Assembly (NCBI RefSeq): GCF_036323735.1
Contig: NC_086029.1
Location: 51,021,357-51,085,356 of the forward strand
DNA from: Rattus norvegicus
Lineage: Eukaryota > Chordata > Mammalia > Rodentia > Muridae
DNA length: 64,000 nucleotides
Reading direction: 5' to 3'
Made by a program: the position numbers and the translations under genes
The notes under the pieces: generated by a model
Databases searched by the model: none
Told to the model about the DNA's origin: nothing
Seen by the model: the letters and a program-made list of their open reading frames with translations, nothing else
Part shown: positions 11,495 through 22,300 of the stretch, in pieces
Numbering within the stretch: the first letter of the stretch is position 1
Layout of the letters: each line of letters opens with the position of its first letter

Positions 11495-11690
11495 CATGGT
11501 AGCCTGTCTGTGTAAACCTGGCCTGCTTGGTACTCACTATGTAACCAAGGCTGTGTGTGTATAAACCTGGCTTGCTTGGTACTTATTATGTAGCCAAGGC
11601 TAACCTCAAACTCACAGTAATTCTCTTAAGAGTTTCCAGTGCTAGAATTAGAGGGATAAGACATCCTGGTAGGTGTTTTAAATTGTTAGT
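11495..11690 (-). mobile_element. B1-like SINE with internal duplication
   Basis: On the minus strand it resembles a diverged B1 (7SL-derived) SINE: the + strand carries the complement of the 'gtagccaaggctaacctcaaactcaca' type block. A segment of about 47 bp ending in the 'taaccaaggct' block is present twice in tandem (about 11508-11553 and 11554-11600). It is strongly diverged. Confidence 0.55.
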
Positions 11691-12300
11691 GCTTAGGTTG
11701 TATATTATTCATTGATACATGTCCAATCCCTAGACAGTAACAGCATATAATTGGTATTACATGAATAATAATGAATGTGGTAGCCTCATGGATGAGTCTT
11801 TTCCCTGTCCCACTTCTGGAAAGTTATCTTTGTATTGTATCATTCAACTCCTCTTGTCAAAATTTTGTACATTATTTTCCCAATTTTGTTAATTTGGACA
11901 AACTTGATTGATCTTATTTTGACTTTACCTTTTGATGTACTTTGAAGATGAGGGGTCAGGGCTATGTTGACCTTTAACTTCCAAATGCTCCTACAGAATC
12001 TTCTTTATTTGGACAAACATATTAAATGCCTGTGAGCTGTATTCTTCCTGTTTTCCGTGATATTGAGTGATGCATCTTTGCTGATCCTTGTGTTCATTGT
12101 GTCATTTTGTTGCCTGAATTGAATTGTCAGTTTACTTCTAGACCATATTTTTACTGTTTTTCTGTTTTTTCTTATATATTGATTAATCATTTCTTGAGTA
12201 TCTTTGGTTATTCCTTTTTAGTTTAGAATAAAACAACACTGTATTGTAAGGGTGGGAGCTTTTTCCTGCTAATATCACATTATGGTAAGCTGAGACCTTA
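11691..12300. other. Intronic sequence, no feature recognised
   Basis: Non-coding AT-rich sequence. No repeat or gene can be supported. Confidence 0.4.
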
Positions 12301-12308
12301 CTCTAAAG

Positions 12309-12506
12309 CAGTGGTTTTCAGCCTGTGCATCATGACCCCCCCCCTTGGCAAACCCTCTACCTCCAAAAATATTTATATTATGATTCATAATGGTAGCAAA
12401 ATTACAGTTATAAAGTAGCAATAAAAATAGTTTTATGATTTGGGATCACCACAACATGAGGAACTGAATTAACAGGTTGCAACATTAGGAAGGTTGAGAA
12501 CCACTG
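12309..12506 (+). mobile_element. Non-autonomous hAT transposon (URR1-type)
   Basis: The 198-bp element has terminal inverted repeats: CAGTGGTTTTCAGCCT at the left and the complement of CAGTGGTTCTCAACCT at the right (14 of 16 matching). It is flanked by an 8-bp duplication with two differences (CTCTAAAG 12301-12308, CTCCAGAG 12507-12514), the length expected for hAT elements. Internal sequence matches the rodent URR1 (hAT-Charlie) family as I know it. It has no coding capacity. Confidence 0.85.
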
Positions 12507-12514
12507 CTCCAGAG

Positions 12515-12981
12515 GATCACTTTAAAGTAGAGTGCAGAGGTCTTTGGTTTAAGGACTGGTCCACCACAGTGTCTTTATATCCTCACAAATTATTTATCCC
12601 TTCTTTCTAGGTGAATACCTTCTGATTTTACCTGATAGGCCAACCTGGAGTATATAGAGTAATATCAGTGATTTACTCTGTCTGTTTTCAATTAGAATCT
12701 TTGCTTCCTATTTTATTTCCATGACTCAAAAGGCACATTATCCATTTTCTTTCCCCTTCTCCCTATCCACAGAAGAACAAACAGTCAGCCAAACTCACTT
12801 CCTCTGCCTTTTCTATCTTGATTTATCTGGTTGCCATTTCCCAGTGATCAATGCAAACACACTATGACTAGGGTCAGAAAGCCACCAGCTACAGTATCCT
12901 GAGCCAGAGTGAGGCTGGTATGCAGTTTCCTTGAGTTGGATCCCTTACTTTGCTGCTTGTACCTAACTCATCTCTCCATTT
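12515..12981. other. Nsun3 intron end
   Basis: Non-coding sequence leading into the Nsun3 terminal exon. A diverged repeat may be present but cannot be named. Confidence 0.4.
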
Positions 12982-12996
12982 CCCCATTACACACAG
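12982..12996 (+). promoter_or_regulatory. Nsun3 3' splice site
   Basis: A pyrimidine-rich stretch (tctctccatttcccc, upstream of 12987) is followed by ACACACAG, ending at 12996. It places the exon start at 12997, which splits an arginine codon (ag|g) and restores the frame known for NSUN3. Confidence 0.8.
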
Positions 12997-13300
12997 GTCT
13001 GCAATTAAAGCCTTACGTCCTGGAGGACTACTCATATATTCTACATGCACGCTTTCCAAGGCTGAAAATCAAGATGTGATCAGTGAGATCTTGACTTCCG
13101 ACAGTAACATCGTACCCATGGATATTAGTGGGATAGCAAGGACTTTCTCCCAAGACTTTACATTTGCTCCCACTGACCAGAAATGCAGCCTTTTGGTGAT
13201 TCCTGAAAAGGGCAAAGCTTGGGGTCCAATGTATATAGCCAAACTGAAAAAAGGCATGAGTACAAGAAAGTGGCAGGGCGAACTTTGTAAGCCATGCTGA
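12997..13300 (+). CDS. Nsun3: Nsun3 terminal coding exon (mitochondrial tRNA m5C methyltransferase, C-terminus)
   Basis: NSUN3 methylates cytosine 34 of mitochondrial tRNA-Met, the first step to f5C needed for AUA decoding in mitochondria. This exon encodes the C-terminal 100 or so residues, starting S-A-I-K-A-L-R-P-G-G. It contains the Y-S-T-C-T-L-S motif, whose cysteine (codon 13046-13048) is the motif VI catalytic nucleophile of the RNA m5C methyltransferase family, and the closing block V-I-P-E-K-G-K-A-W-G-P-M-Y-I-A-K-L-K-K. The stop codon is TGA at 13298-13300. I place the start at the acceptor AG (12995-12996); the upstream in-frame ATG at 12950 is intronic. After S-T-R-K-W the frame runs eight more residues than the human protein as I remember it. 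Upstream exons are outside the window. I am confident because the match extends over the whole exon and keeps the catalytic motif. Confidence 0.93.
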
Positions 13301-13441
13301 TGTGTAATTATATGCATATTTTCTGAGCTCACCACGTTAGTTGTTATGTATAACTTTTTGCTAGTCTGCCTTTGTTCCAGGAACAGGCTATGCTACCAGC
13401 CCCCACCCAGCTTCCCTTGTATCCACAGATAAAACGCACAT

Positions 13442-13475
<34 letters not shown>

Positions 13476-13495
13476 GCACGCACACACGCACGCAC

Positions 13496-13547
<52 letters not shown>

Positions 13548-13551
13548 CCTT
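13301..13551 (+). other. Nsun3 3'UTR start with CA/GA microsatellite
   Basis: Sequence after the Nsun3 stop, presumably 3'UTR. I see no AATAAA on the + strand before the inserted pseudogene, so the polyadenylation site must lie further on. AATAAA at about 16506 is one candidate, but this is speculative. Compound microsatellites (CA)n/(CACG)n at 13443-13499 and (GA)n at 13500-13544 lie here. Confidence 0.5.
13443..13544 (+). repeat. Compound (CA)n(CACG)n(GA)n microsatellite
   Basis: CA repeats with CGCA interruptions to about 13499, then about 22 GA units to 13544. Frames read through it are artefacts. Confidence 0.95.
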
Positions 13552-15100
13552 TTTTTTTTAAAATTCATTTTATTTAAGAAAAAATATGAAGATGTGAGTA
13601 AGCTTATAACTGGCCTATGAGAAGTCACAGGATTCACAGAAACAAGTTCTGCACACCAGCTGCCCTCTGGCCTTTCCAAACAGGCCAGAATCCATTGTAG
13701 GAATCAAATCAGGAAGGCTGGCTGGTTCCCAAGGCTACTTCTATGGAAATGACCAGGTCTGGGCAGAAGGTCAAGCTCTCAAGGAGATAGGTAGGTCACT
13801 CAGCCTGCATTTATCATTTTGTTTGCGAATGTCTCCATAGGCAGGTGACCTCTGCCACTCTCTTCTTCCTTCAGGCAGGGTTAGGGGGAGTAGGAGGGAT
13901 TTGAGACTTCTCAAGCTCAACCCCCCCCACATCCATAGTCTCTACTTCAGAGATCAGCCCTAGAGGCATCTTTTCCTCCTATCTCTGGGCACGCATCTCC
14001 TGGAGTTAGGGACCGCTGACAGAGGAGAGTTCAGTCTTTGATGGCTAAGATGTAGTGGCTTGCGAGTGAGTCTTGTTTGCTGCCCTGATCATCTTATCTA
14101 GTAGGTCCAGGGACTGCAGCTTTCCTGAGGGGCTGCATCCTGCCCGGAGCAGCACTGGAGGTCCTGCCTCAACCAGCACTGGTGGTTGGAAGATTTGTTT
14201 GCTGGGAAACAGGAGCTCTGTGCCCTATGGCACTTGGTTGCCCTTTCTGAGATGAGAGAGGATCTGGAGCCAGGGCACCTTTGCCAGGTGGTATACCCCA
14301 CCCAGTGAGTGGCATTCGGGTGACAGGCTTGAGGATGGCTGAGAGAATGGGTGACTAGAACACTTGGCGGCTGCTCCCTATAGTGAGGGTGAACACTGGG
14401 AACTGCTAGCTGAGGCCTGTGGAGCTGGTCTGACAGGGATTGGCAGGCTTGCTGTTGTCTGTGTGCCGGACCCAGTTTTCTTCCGAGGTGGAAGAGTCGG
14501 TTTGCAAGAGGAGAGCGCCCTGGGATTTTGGATGCAGAGAACAGATTGCAAGTGGGTGATTCCTTCTTTATGCTGGAGGCTTCTTTCCAGCTGCCACCAG
14601 AACAGCTCTGGCTGACCCCTTTTTATCACTGCTCCGGAACTCAGGTTGGTTGGAGGTAGGGTGCTCCAAGAACTCACAGTGGGCAGCAAATCTCGAACAG
14701 GGCTGTTCTCCCGCCGGGGGCTGGGCTTCCCTCTGGGGCTGGGCCTTCCAGGTCCTGCACCAGCTCTGTCCTGATCTTTCAGGACATACTCCTATAGCTG
14801 AGGTGCCAGGCAGTAGGCTTCATCAAGGCTCTCCTCCAGCTTCTCTGGGCTGAGTGATTCAAGCTGCACCTCACACCCTGGAGGGCAGGGTCTACTTACT
14901 GCATTTGGGTTACTCCAATGGGAGAGGCCCTGTCAAAGCAGTTTCTCTGGACTAATACTGTTATGTCTTCTTCCTCATGATTGTCAGATGGGGACAGCCC
15001 TCAAGTCCAAGGTCTCATCCATGATGAACTTGCTATCCTCTTTCAAATCCTCCATGTCCAGCCAGCACAAGCGAGTCAGCTTAGAACTCCAGCGCATACT
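13552..15100 (-). pseudogene. Psrc1: Psrc1 processed pseudogene
   Basis: This is a retrocopy of Psrc1 (DDA3), a proline/serine-rich microtubule-associated protein that recruits Kif2a to the mitotic spindle. On the minus strand the reading starts at ATG 15053-15055 (M-E-D-L-K-E-D-S-K-F-I-M-D-E-T-L-D) and passes the conserved S-P-E-K-L-E-E-S-L-D-E-A and S-P-V-R-D-L-L-P-T-V blocks. It ends K-A-A-V-P-G-P-T-R before a stop at 14094-14096. About 320 codons are spanned, near the parent's length, without introns. The frame is broken by several stops and indels (for example the early TGA after V-P-I, and stops in the middle), so it is dead. The 3'UTR (14093-13560) has an AATAAA signal (near 13568-13574) and a nine-base A-tail at 13552-13560. 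The 5' limit is approximate and I found no clear target duplication. Confidence 0.9.
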
Positions 15101-15799
15101 CTTTCCACTTCCCACCTCACCTCACGGGCTATGCTGGAAGCTTTTCTGGTTGTTCCTTTTCAACTTGCCTTCTTTCAACAATTACTTGGTGCTACTATCT
15201 CTACCTGGAAAAGCGTGTCCCTATCACTACTCTTCCCTCCACATCTTCCACCTGCCCTAAACTTCAGTTGCTCAACTCCCCTAACCACTGTCTTTAGGAG
15301 CAGCCTGTGTAGTTACTCAATTTTGAGAACTCACATGGCTGGTCAACTTTTCTCCATCAGAAGAAACTCTGTCTCTCCTCTTTGCATCTGTCTCTTTTCC
15401 TCCAGAGACCTGGAAGTCCCTCCTGTTCCTTCTGCCCAGCAATTGGTCTGTGGCTTCTTTACTGCACATCAAGAACCAATTGCAGAACAGGACCATTCCT
15501 ACTATTAATATTTAAATACTTGCAAAGCCACTTTCCCTAGGACCATTTGGATCCTATTTAGTTAGTATTTCGGCCTCACTGAGCATAGGCTTAAGAAATT
15601 TTCAGGTATAATTTTGCTCCTCAAAATATATTTATAGTGATGATTTAAAGTTGGACAGATGGTGTTGGTTCAGTATAATAATTTTTGCTTTTTAATTGGG
15701 ATTTTATAGTTAAATTAACTAGAATACTGAGTTCTATGCATAAAATGTTTAGGATCATATTCTATAACATGGGCGTTTTAAATCTTTCCCTTAAAAAAT
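15101..15799. other. Intergenic sequence, possibly diverged repeat
   Basis: No coding region. The stretch 15101-15510 is pyrimidine-rich on the + strand and may include the 5'UTR of the Psrc1 retrocopy or an old rodent repeat; I cannot name it. The open frame 14981-15508 mixes the pseudogene antisense with this sequence and has no family features. Confidence 0.4.
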
Positions 15800-15816
15800 G
15801 TGTATTTGTCGACACT

Positions 15817-16011
15817 TTACTCTTTCTTCATCAAATCTTCAGATTCTTTTTGTAAGAATAATTGGTATTCCAAGGCGAATTTCTTAAGCAGCACAATTTC
15901 TAGTTCTAACAAAATAGGTTTCTTATTTGCAAAGTTGTTTGTGTTAAGGACTGTCTTCTGTTTACTGCAAAGGTCAGTGACTCTATTGACACCAGCTTTA
16001 TTTCTCCCCAT
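15817..16011 (-). other. Unrecognised 64-codon open frame, possible exon or pseudogene remnant
   Basis: The minus-strand frame is lysine- and leucine-rich with an amphipathic, helix-like stretch (L-E-L-E-I-V-L-L-K-K-F-A-L-E-Y-Q-L-F-L-Q) and ends in M-K-K-E before TAA. I do not recognise it. The bias towards a coiled-coil-like helix is more protein-like than its neighbours, but the length is within what chance gives. Confidence 0.2.
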
Positions 16012-16440
16012 TTTCTTTTATTCACAAATACAAATTGAAAGGCTAAATTATGTTGAAAGGCCTTTAGAACAACAGATTCACACGCACGCATTTGACTTTC
16101 GACATTCAGCTTGTAGAATAATGGAGTCTATCCAGCAGGCTATAAAGCAAACACTTGAAACAAAACCAGAATGATTAATAACGGCAATAACTGAACTATA
16201 TTTGGAGTGTTTTGTTACATAATTGCAGTCATAATGAGTACTACAGAATCTGATTATCTTACAGTTGCAATCTGGAGGGGCTCTTTATTTCACTTGGTTA
16301 TAAAATGTTATATGAGAGTGTGATGTCCCATATTAATATAGAAGGGGAAGATGCCTAGTAAGAGTCATTTATTCATTACCAAAACCCCAAAACATTCAGA
16401 GTGGTCTCTATTTACACATATCCCAAAAACTTTTCTGTGT

Positions 16441-16442
<2 letters not shown>

Positions 16443-16488
<46 letters not shown>
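16443..16488 (+). repeat. (CA)n microsatellite
   Basis: About 23 CA units. Confidence 0.96.
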
Positions 16489-16490
<2 letters not shown>

Positions 16491-16555
16491 TAGGATTTTT
16501 TAAAACAATAAATTTTCTTTAGAAAATTTCAACTATTTTCAACTATTAAGAAAAT

Positions 16556-16672
16556 TCATAGTGGCAGACATAACAATGCACACCTGTAATCACAGCATTT
16601 TTGAGACTGAGGTGGAAGAATTGTAAATTCAAGTCAGCCTTGGCTGCTTAGCAAAACCCTCCTTCAGGACAA
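16556..16672 (+). mobile_element. B1-related SINE, diverged
   Basis: It carries 'gcacacctgtaatcacagca', followed by 'gactgaggtggaagaattg' and 'cagccttggctgcttag', in B1 order on the + strand. The copy is old and has no clear tail. Confidence 0.6.
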
Positions 16673-16744
16673 TGTAGGGAGGACAGAGGAAAGGAGGGAA
16701 GGCTAGAGCAGGAGAGGAAATTACAAGGGAACTTGGAAATTAGC

Positions 16745-16985
16745 CTTTTATTGTATTAAGATTTATTTATTTTTATCGTATTTATATGTATGAATGTCTT
16801 GCCAGCATGTATGTCTATGTACCAGGTGCATACCTGTTGCGTGAGGAAGTCAGAAGAGGGCCTCGGACCCTCCAGAATCGAGATGCATATGGTTGTGAAC
16901 TACCATATAGGTGCTTGGAATCAAACCCTGGTCTTCCGCAAAAGCAATAAGTGCTGTTAACTGCTGAGCCATCTCTCAAGCCCAA
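16745..16985 (-). mobile_element. B3/B2-superfamily SINE
   Basis: On the minus strand it starts with the tRNA-derived 'gcttgagagatggctcagcag' head (+ strand 16960-16982). It runs through the B3 body and ends in an AAATAAATAAATCTT-like tail (+ strand 16756-16775). Confidence 0.8.
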
Positions 16986-19900
16986 AATTAGCTTTAAAAT
17001 AATCAACTGTGGAAGCACAAAATTCCACTGACAGAAAATGGTATTATTCTGTTCTCTTCATTAAGCTCTTCGTGATATACTTTTTGTTTTGCAAACCTGT
17101 GTAACTGGAGTCAAATGAATGGACAGTCTAGGAAAAATCGTCCTCCTACTTTTGTTCTCTATAATATTTTAAAATATATCTGACCAATGTGTTTATAGTA
17201 AATGTTTATCTCTTGGACACATCAAATGTATTCAGTTAATACAGCAGATTAATGACAGAAAAGGGGTTTGTTTGTTAAAGTTTGACACAGTGGTTTGTTT
17301 TTCTGTTTTAATTCCTGTCTTTGGATTCTGTAGTTTTAAAAGTGCTTTTGTATAAGTTAACCATCATGTAAAATTTTATAATACAAGTGCTGAATGTGTT
17401 GAATGTCATTTTTCCAGTATAATGTCATGAAACTTCAAATGAACACTAGGTGTGGTATTGGACTTGTCTTGGGATTGATGGAAATATATGTACTTATTAC
17501 ATATATTCATCGACTTTATTGATATGATTATAACACAAGAGCAAACATTTATTGAGCATTAAATGCTTGATTGAAGTCTTTATGATGCCTTGTTTGATCT
17601 TTATAACTATAGCCAGGAATGGTGGTAATGGGCCGAGGACTCCCAGTGGCTGGTCACAAAGGGAGACACTGTCTCAAGCAAGCAACCAAATGAACAGTCA
17701 CTGGTAATGAGTTTGAATTCCTCTCTGTAAACGAGGGAAGCAAAGCCCAGTGTTATCTGTTTGTCAAGGACACTGCCAACATAAGAAGGGAGCCCGGAGG
17801 TGAGCTGGCTCCATTGCCAGGCTCTGTCCTGTCACTGGGCTGTCACAGGCAGTGTGGATTGTACGATCTTCAAGATTAGTGGCTGCCCTTTGTGCCTGTT
17901 CTCCACTAGTCTGTTTCCTGGTTATGCACACTTCCCTATTCCCAGAGCTTCAAAGGCTTGATGAGTACTTGGGAAAGAAAAGTCTTTGAAATATTTCAGT
18001 CCTATTCCAAGGAAGTATGCCTTGTGCCTGTAATACTTACTCTAAGGAATCTCCCATGGAGTTGTTTGTGCCTCCCTCTCTATTACAGATGATGTGCTCA
18101 AGAATAGATATTTCAGCAGCCTTGCAATGTCAACCCAAAATTGAGGAACAATGGATGCTGCTTCCTATGGCATAAAGTCACTTTCAAAACAGCTTCATAA
18201 AATTTAGGTCACTTACCAATGCATTAACTGCACCCTGCCATCAGCACCCTGAACAGCCACTATATAGTTTTGCAAATAGACTAAGAATAAATGTAATGCA
18301 TTTAAATGGTTTGTATTGAATTTTTAAAGCGTAAGATACTATTTGTGGTTTGGAGTCAAGGTGGCCTACTACTCTTTATCCTATTACATATATCCATTTA
18401 GCCTTATACTTAAAATACATATTATTCCCTTCATGGTACTGTAAAAAATATGCCTTCATATGTAGGTAGGTATAAAAAATGGCTACCTGAATACATGAAT
18501 ATGAATAAATAATCCAGGCCTAATAGACCTTTCTTCAGGAATCCTGCATGCCTGGTGAGAAGCTCAGGTCATCTGCATAGGCTAATGCAACTTACCTGCA
18601 ATACAGGAGAAAATCGGAATGAATGGTGAGAATTGTATTACATGCCAAGAAGTCCTTTGATGCAATCGAATGGGACTACTTTCATTATGTGGTAGGTAAA
18701 TTTGACTTTGGGGACAAATAGAGCCGATAGCACAATTTGTTTTCAACTCGTTTATATGGTTCAAATCAATGGTTTACAATCTCCCTTTCCCAGCTTATTA
18801 CTGCACTGGGGTTGGGAGCAAAGATGAGGCCCATTTGTGATGTTCCTCTCCAGCCTGGCAATGGTACTTATGATATCACCCTATCCCAGGGGCACCTACA
18901 GAGCACCCAGAGGGAGGCTCCCAACGCAAATACTACATGCTGATTGTGTACTAGTGCTGAGAGGCCTAACACCTTCTGTCCTGAAAGCATTAACTGGAAT
19001 GCCAGCATTTGCAGTGGTATCAGGCTGCAAAGCCAGCGAGAGAGTCAGAAACACCTCTTGACACAACAGATTCTACAAACATTACACGTGACATCTTATA
19101 ATAAAATCTCAACTAAGAAAGTCTTGATTTGGGATTCTCATAAGGAACTCAAGCAACCAAGTAAAACTTAACACTCAAAAATGGACTTGTAATTCGGTGC
19201 TGATTTTTAAAAAAATTTTTTTCAAGTGAGTTTCATTAAATCTAAGGAAAATTAAGGCTTAGTAGAACATGTACCTCTTTAAAATTTAATTCAGTAACTC
19301 TAATATTAAACTTCATACCTCTGTAACTTTTTATAAATGGAGAAATTCATTTCCTTAGGCATGTAAGACCACACAGTCACCATGAAACCCTAGGATAGCA
19401 TTTACTACCTCAGGGAAAGGATTCTTTGCCTCATTGGAAGCCATTTAATGGACTATGTCATGACTCAATTAAGCTTGCCATGGCTTGTCAAAAGGAATTT
19501 TCCACTGCATATTGCTACAGAAGAGCCTATTACATGTGACTAACTGCATCCCACAACAGGATAAACAGAGGCCAAAATGTATAGTTCACTAAAGCATAAG
19601 AAACAGGACCATAGCACCCAGCTCAATCTAGTTTTTAAAAGCAGAAGGGAATAAAATTGCAGTAGGCAAATGCCAGAGGCATTAGTGAGTCTAGGAGGGG
19701 AAAAAAAGAGGGACTAATCTTGTATTAGTTTGTAATTGTTTTTATAGAGAATTTCTTCATTTATCTATCCAGACAAGGTATTAACCACTTTTCCAAAATG
19801 CTACATGAGGATGAGGGCCAGAGAGTTGAGATGGCTAGAGGCTGTGGGCTGACTTATGACATGATACTGTTACCAGATTGCAGAGTTTACTGCACTGACT

Positions 19901-20104
19901 CACAAAAAGAGAAGCATAGGGGTATGGTGATGACAGTGGTGATGACCATTATCTCTCGTGTCATTAGAACGTACTCTGTGAGACATTTTTAGTCACGAAT
20001 ATGCAATATAATTGTATCATATGGCACAAGATAGATACTCTTTAATTGATCATAAAAAATGAGCTTGATTTCAAACCCTAGACTGTACCAAATGTGTTTC
20101 AAAA
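16986..20104. other. Intergenic DNA, little recognisable
   Basis: No gene is supported. A weak B1-like piece may lie at 17591-17690 and an ancient MIR-like piece near 17718-17830; both are too diverged to assert. Frames here (for example 18837-19061) are short and unlike any family I know. Confidence 0.4.
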
Positions 20105-20275
20105 ATGTGTATTTAAGTGAAGGTGTTCATGGAGGTGAGAGATATGGGATCGCCTGGAATTAGAGTTACAGGTGGCTGTCAGCTGCTGAATGTAGTTGCT
20201 GGGAACAAAACTTGGATTCTATGGAAGAGCAAGTTAAGTACACTTCACGACAGCACTGTCTCTCCAGACATGCAT
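20105..20275 (-). mobile_element. B3 SINE fragment
   Basis: The + strand holds the complement of the B3 body: 'tggaattagagttacaggtggctgt' type sequence, 'gttgctgggaacaaaacttgg' and a degraded 'gtctctccag' end at about 20262-20271. It is diverged. Confidence 0.6.
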
Positions 20276-20564
20276 GTGCTCTTTCGAGCTACCTGGTTAA
20301 CCTGTAGCTCAAATATACATTTACATATACAGCTAACTCGGTAGGTTCCTTCTCTATCCATGTTATTGAGTTGACAGAAGCAATTTGCCAGATGTAATGG
20401 GTGAAGAGTTGATGGCTGAAACAAGTTGAGGATCTGACTGTAGGTCTGTGGCAGAGTCTTACCTTGAGTTGGTAAAATGAGGTCTCAGCAGCAAGGGAAG
20501 CTGCAATAAAACAGGACTGATACACTACCAGAAGGTGATTATAGTTTCTAGTGCAAGTTAGGTG

Positions 20565-20903
20565 TTCTCTTAGCATTTGCATTGCTGTGAAGTGACACCA
20601 TGACCAAGGCAACTCTTATAAGGACAACATTTAGTTGGGTCTGGCTTATAGGTTCCAAGGTTCAGTTTGTTATCATCAAGGCAGAAGCATGGCAGCATTT
20701 AGGCAGGCATGGTGCAGGAGGAGCTGAGAGCTCTACATCTTCATGGAGGCCACTAGAAGACTGGCACCCATGTGGTTAGGAGGAGGGTCCCATTGTCTAC
20801 CCCCACATCGACACACTTGCTCCAATAGACCACACCTACTCTAATAAAGTCACACCTCCTAGTAATGCCACTTCCTGGGTCAAGCATATTCAAACCATCA
20901 CAG
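20565..20903 (+). mobile_element. Rodent interspersed repeat (type A, family name uncertain)
   Basis: It starts 'gcattgctgtgaagtgacaccatgacca' and continues with 'aactcttataagga', 'ggcatggtgcaggaggagctgagagctctaca', and 'gccacttcctgggtcaagcatattcaaacca' near the end. The same order of blocks occurs at 32303-32617 and 46335-46640 in this window, so it is a dispersed repeat and not a gene. I recognise it as common in murid genomes, but I am not sure of its name or class. Confidence 0.7.
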
Positions 20904-21252
20904 GTGTGTATCTGTCTGGGCTCCTGTATTCACTGAGGGTTTTATTGTCGATCTAAAATCTTCTGAAAGCTCTTGGATTTAACATTTCTCTAGAAATGCT
21001 TTGAATATTCTACCTTCCTGATTCCTTGGTCTCATCTGGCTTCTATCTCCATTATACTCTGTGAATCGTGTCTGGGAATCCCTAGAACTTGGCATTATCT
21101 AAGTCATACTGTCCAGTGGCCCTTTCTGCATTCTTAACCTCTCACCTTTCTATCTGCTGTCTTACACCTCACAATTTACCATTTTCTTTTGCTGTGGTCA
21201 ATGTGTCCTTTCTACAACAACATTCTTTTTCTTAAGTCTTTTTCAGTGTTTT
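20904..21252. other. Intergenic sequence, no feature recognised
   Basis: Non-coding sequence between a rodent repeat and an L1 fragment. Confidence 0.4.
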
Positions 21253-22131
21253 GAGATTTTTTCCCTTCTTTTATTGGGTATTTTCTTTATTTACATTTCA
21301 AATGTTATCCCCTTTCTTGATGCCCCCTCTGGAAACTACCATCCATTTCTGCCACCCCTGTCCTCCATGAGGTGCTCCTCCACCCACCCACCCATTCCTC
21401 ACAGCCTCCACACCCGTCATTCCCTACACTGGGGCATTGAGCCTTCACAGGACCAAGGGCCTCTCCTCTCATTGATGCCTGACAAGGCCCATCCTCTGCT
21501 ACAAATGTGGCTGGAGCCATGTGTCGCTCTCTCCATGTATACTTTTTGGTTGGTGATTTAGTCCCTGGGAGCTCGGTGGGGGGGTCTGGTTGGTTGATAT
21601 TGTTGTTCTTCCTGTGGGTTGCAGAGCCCCTCAGCTACCTCAGTCCTTTCTCTAACTCCTCCACTGGGTACCCCATTCTCAGTTCAATGGTTGGCTGTGA
21701 GCATCTGCTTCGTCAGGCTCTAGCAGAGCCTCTCAGGAGACAGCTATATCAGGCTCTTCGCAGCATCGACCTCTTGGCATCTCCAATAATGACTGGGCTT
21801 GGTGACTACATGTAGGATGATCCCAATGTGTGCCAGTCTCTGGGTGGCCTTTCCTTAAGTCTGTGCTCCATACTTTGTCTCCATATTTCCTCCTGTGAGT
21901 ATTTTTGTTCCCTCCTCCAAGAAGGATTGAAGCATCCACACTTTGGTCTTTCTTCTTCTGGAGCTCCATGTGGTCTTGTAAATTTTATCTTGGATATTCC
22001 AAGCTTTTGGGCTAATATTCACTTAACAGTGAGTACATATCATGTATGTTCTTTTCTGATCAGGTTACCTCACTCAGGATGATATTTTCTAGTTCTATCC
22101 ATTTGCCTAAGAATTTCATGAAGTCATTGTT
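21253..22131 (-). mobile_element. 5'-truncated L1 (Lx-like), 3' end
   Basis: The + strand begins with a T-rich tail followed by the complement of the Lx terminus ('tattttctttatttacatttcaaatgttatcccc'). It then passes through the 3'UTR and reaches the conserved ORF2 C-terminal block, ending near 22131 ('gaatttcatgaagtcattgtt'). The L1 is diverged and older than the copy at 2164-9131. Confidence 0.88.
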
Positions 22132-22149
22132 AGATGGCCTGTGATTGAT

Positions 22150-22245
22150 AGGTAAGCTAAATGAACCCTCTCCTCCCTAAGTTGCTTTTGGTGATTTGTG
22201 TAAGTGTTTTGTTACAGGAATGGAAAGCAAATGAGGACATCCCCT
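22150..22245 (-). mobile_element. Rodent interspersed repeat end fragment (type A/B)
   Basis: The complement reads 'ttgctgt..' against the 'attgctgtgataaaacaccatgaccaaaagcaa' end of the murid repeat that recurs in this window. Only this end is present, followed by a CA microsatellite. Confidence 0.4.
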
Positions 22246-22247
22246 CC

Positions 22248-22248
<1 letters not shown>

Positions 22249-22299
<51 letters not shown>
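22249..22299 (+). repeat. (CA)n microsatellite
   Basis: About 25 CA units. Confidence 0.96.

Positions 22300-22300
<1 letters not shown>

Noticed and set aside
12950..12996. Nsun3 start at the in-frame ATG 12950
   Set aside because: The 16 codons before the acceptor are pyrimidine-rich intron sequence and do not match NSUN3; the similarity begins at the splice site.
13344..13679. Frame with serine-leucine and cysteine-valine runs
   Set aside because: It is read through the CA/GA microsatellite and the edge of the Psrc1 pseudogene.
16745..16985. tRNA-like A and B boxes as a tRNA gene
   Set aside because: The tRNA-like part belongs to a B3/B2 SINE head; no cloverleaf can be made.
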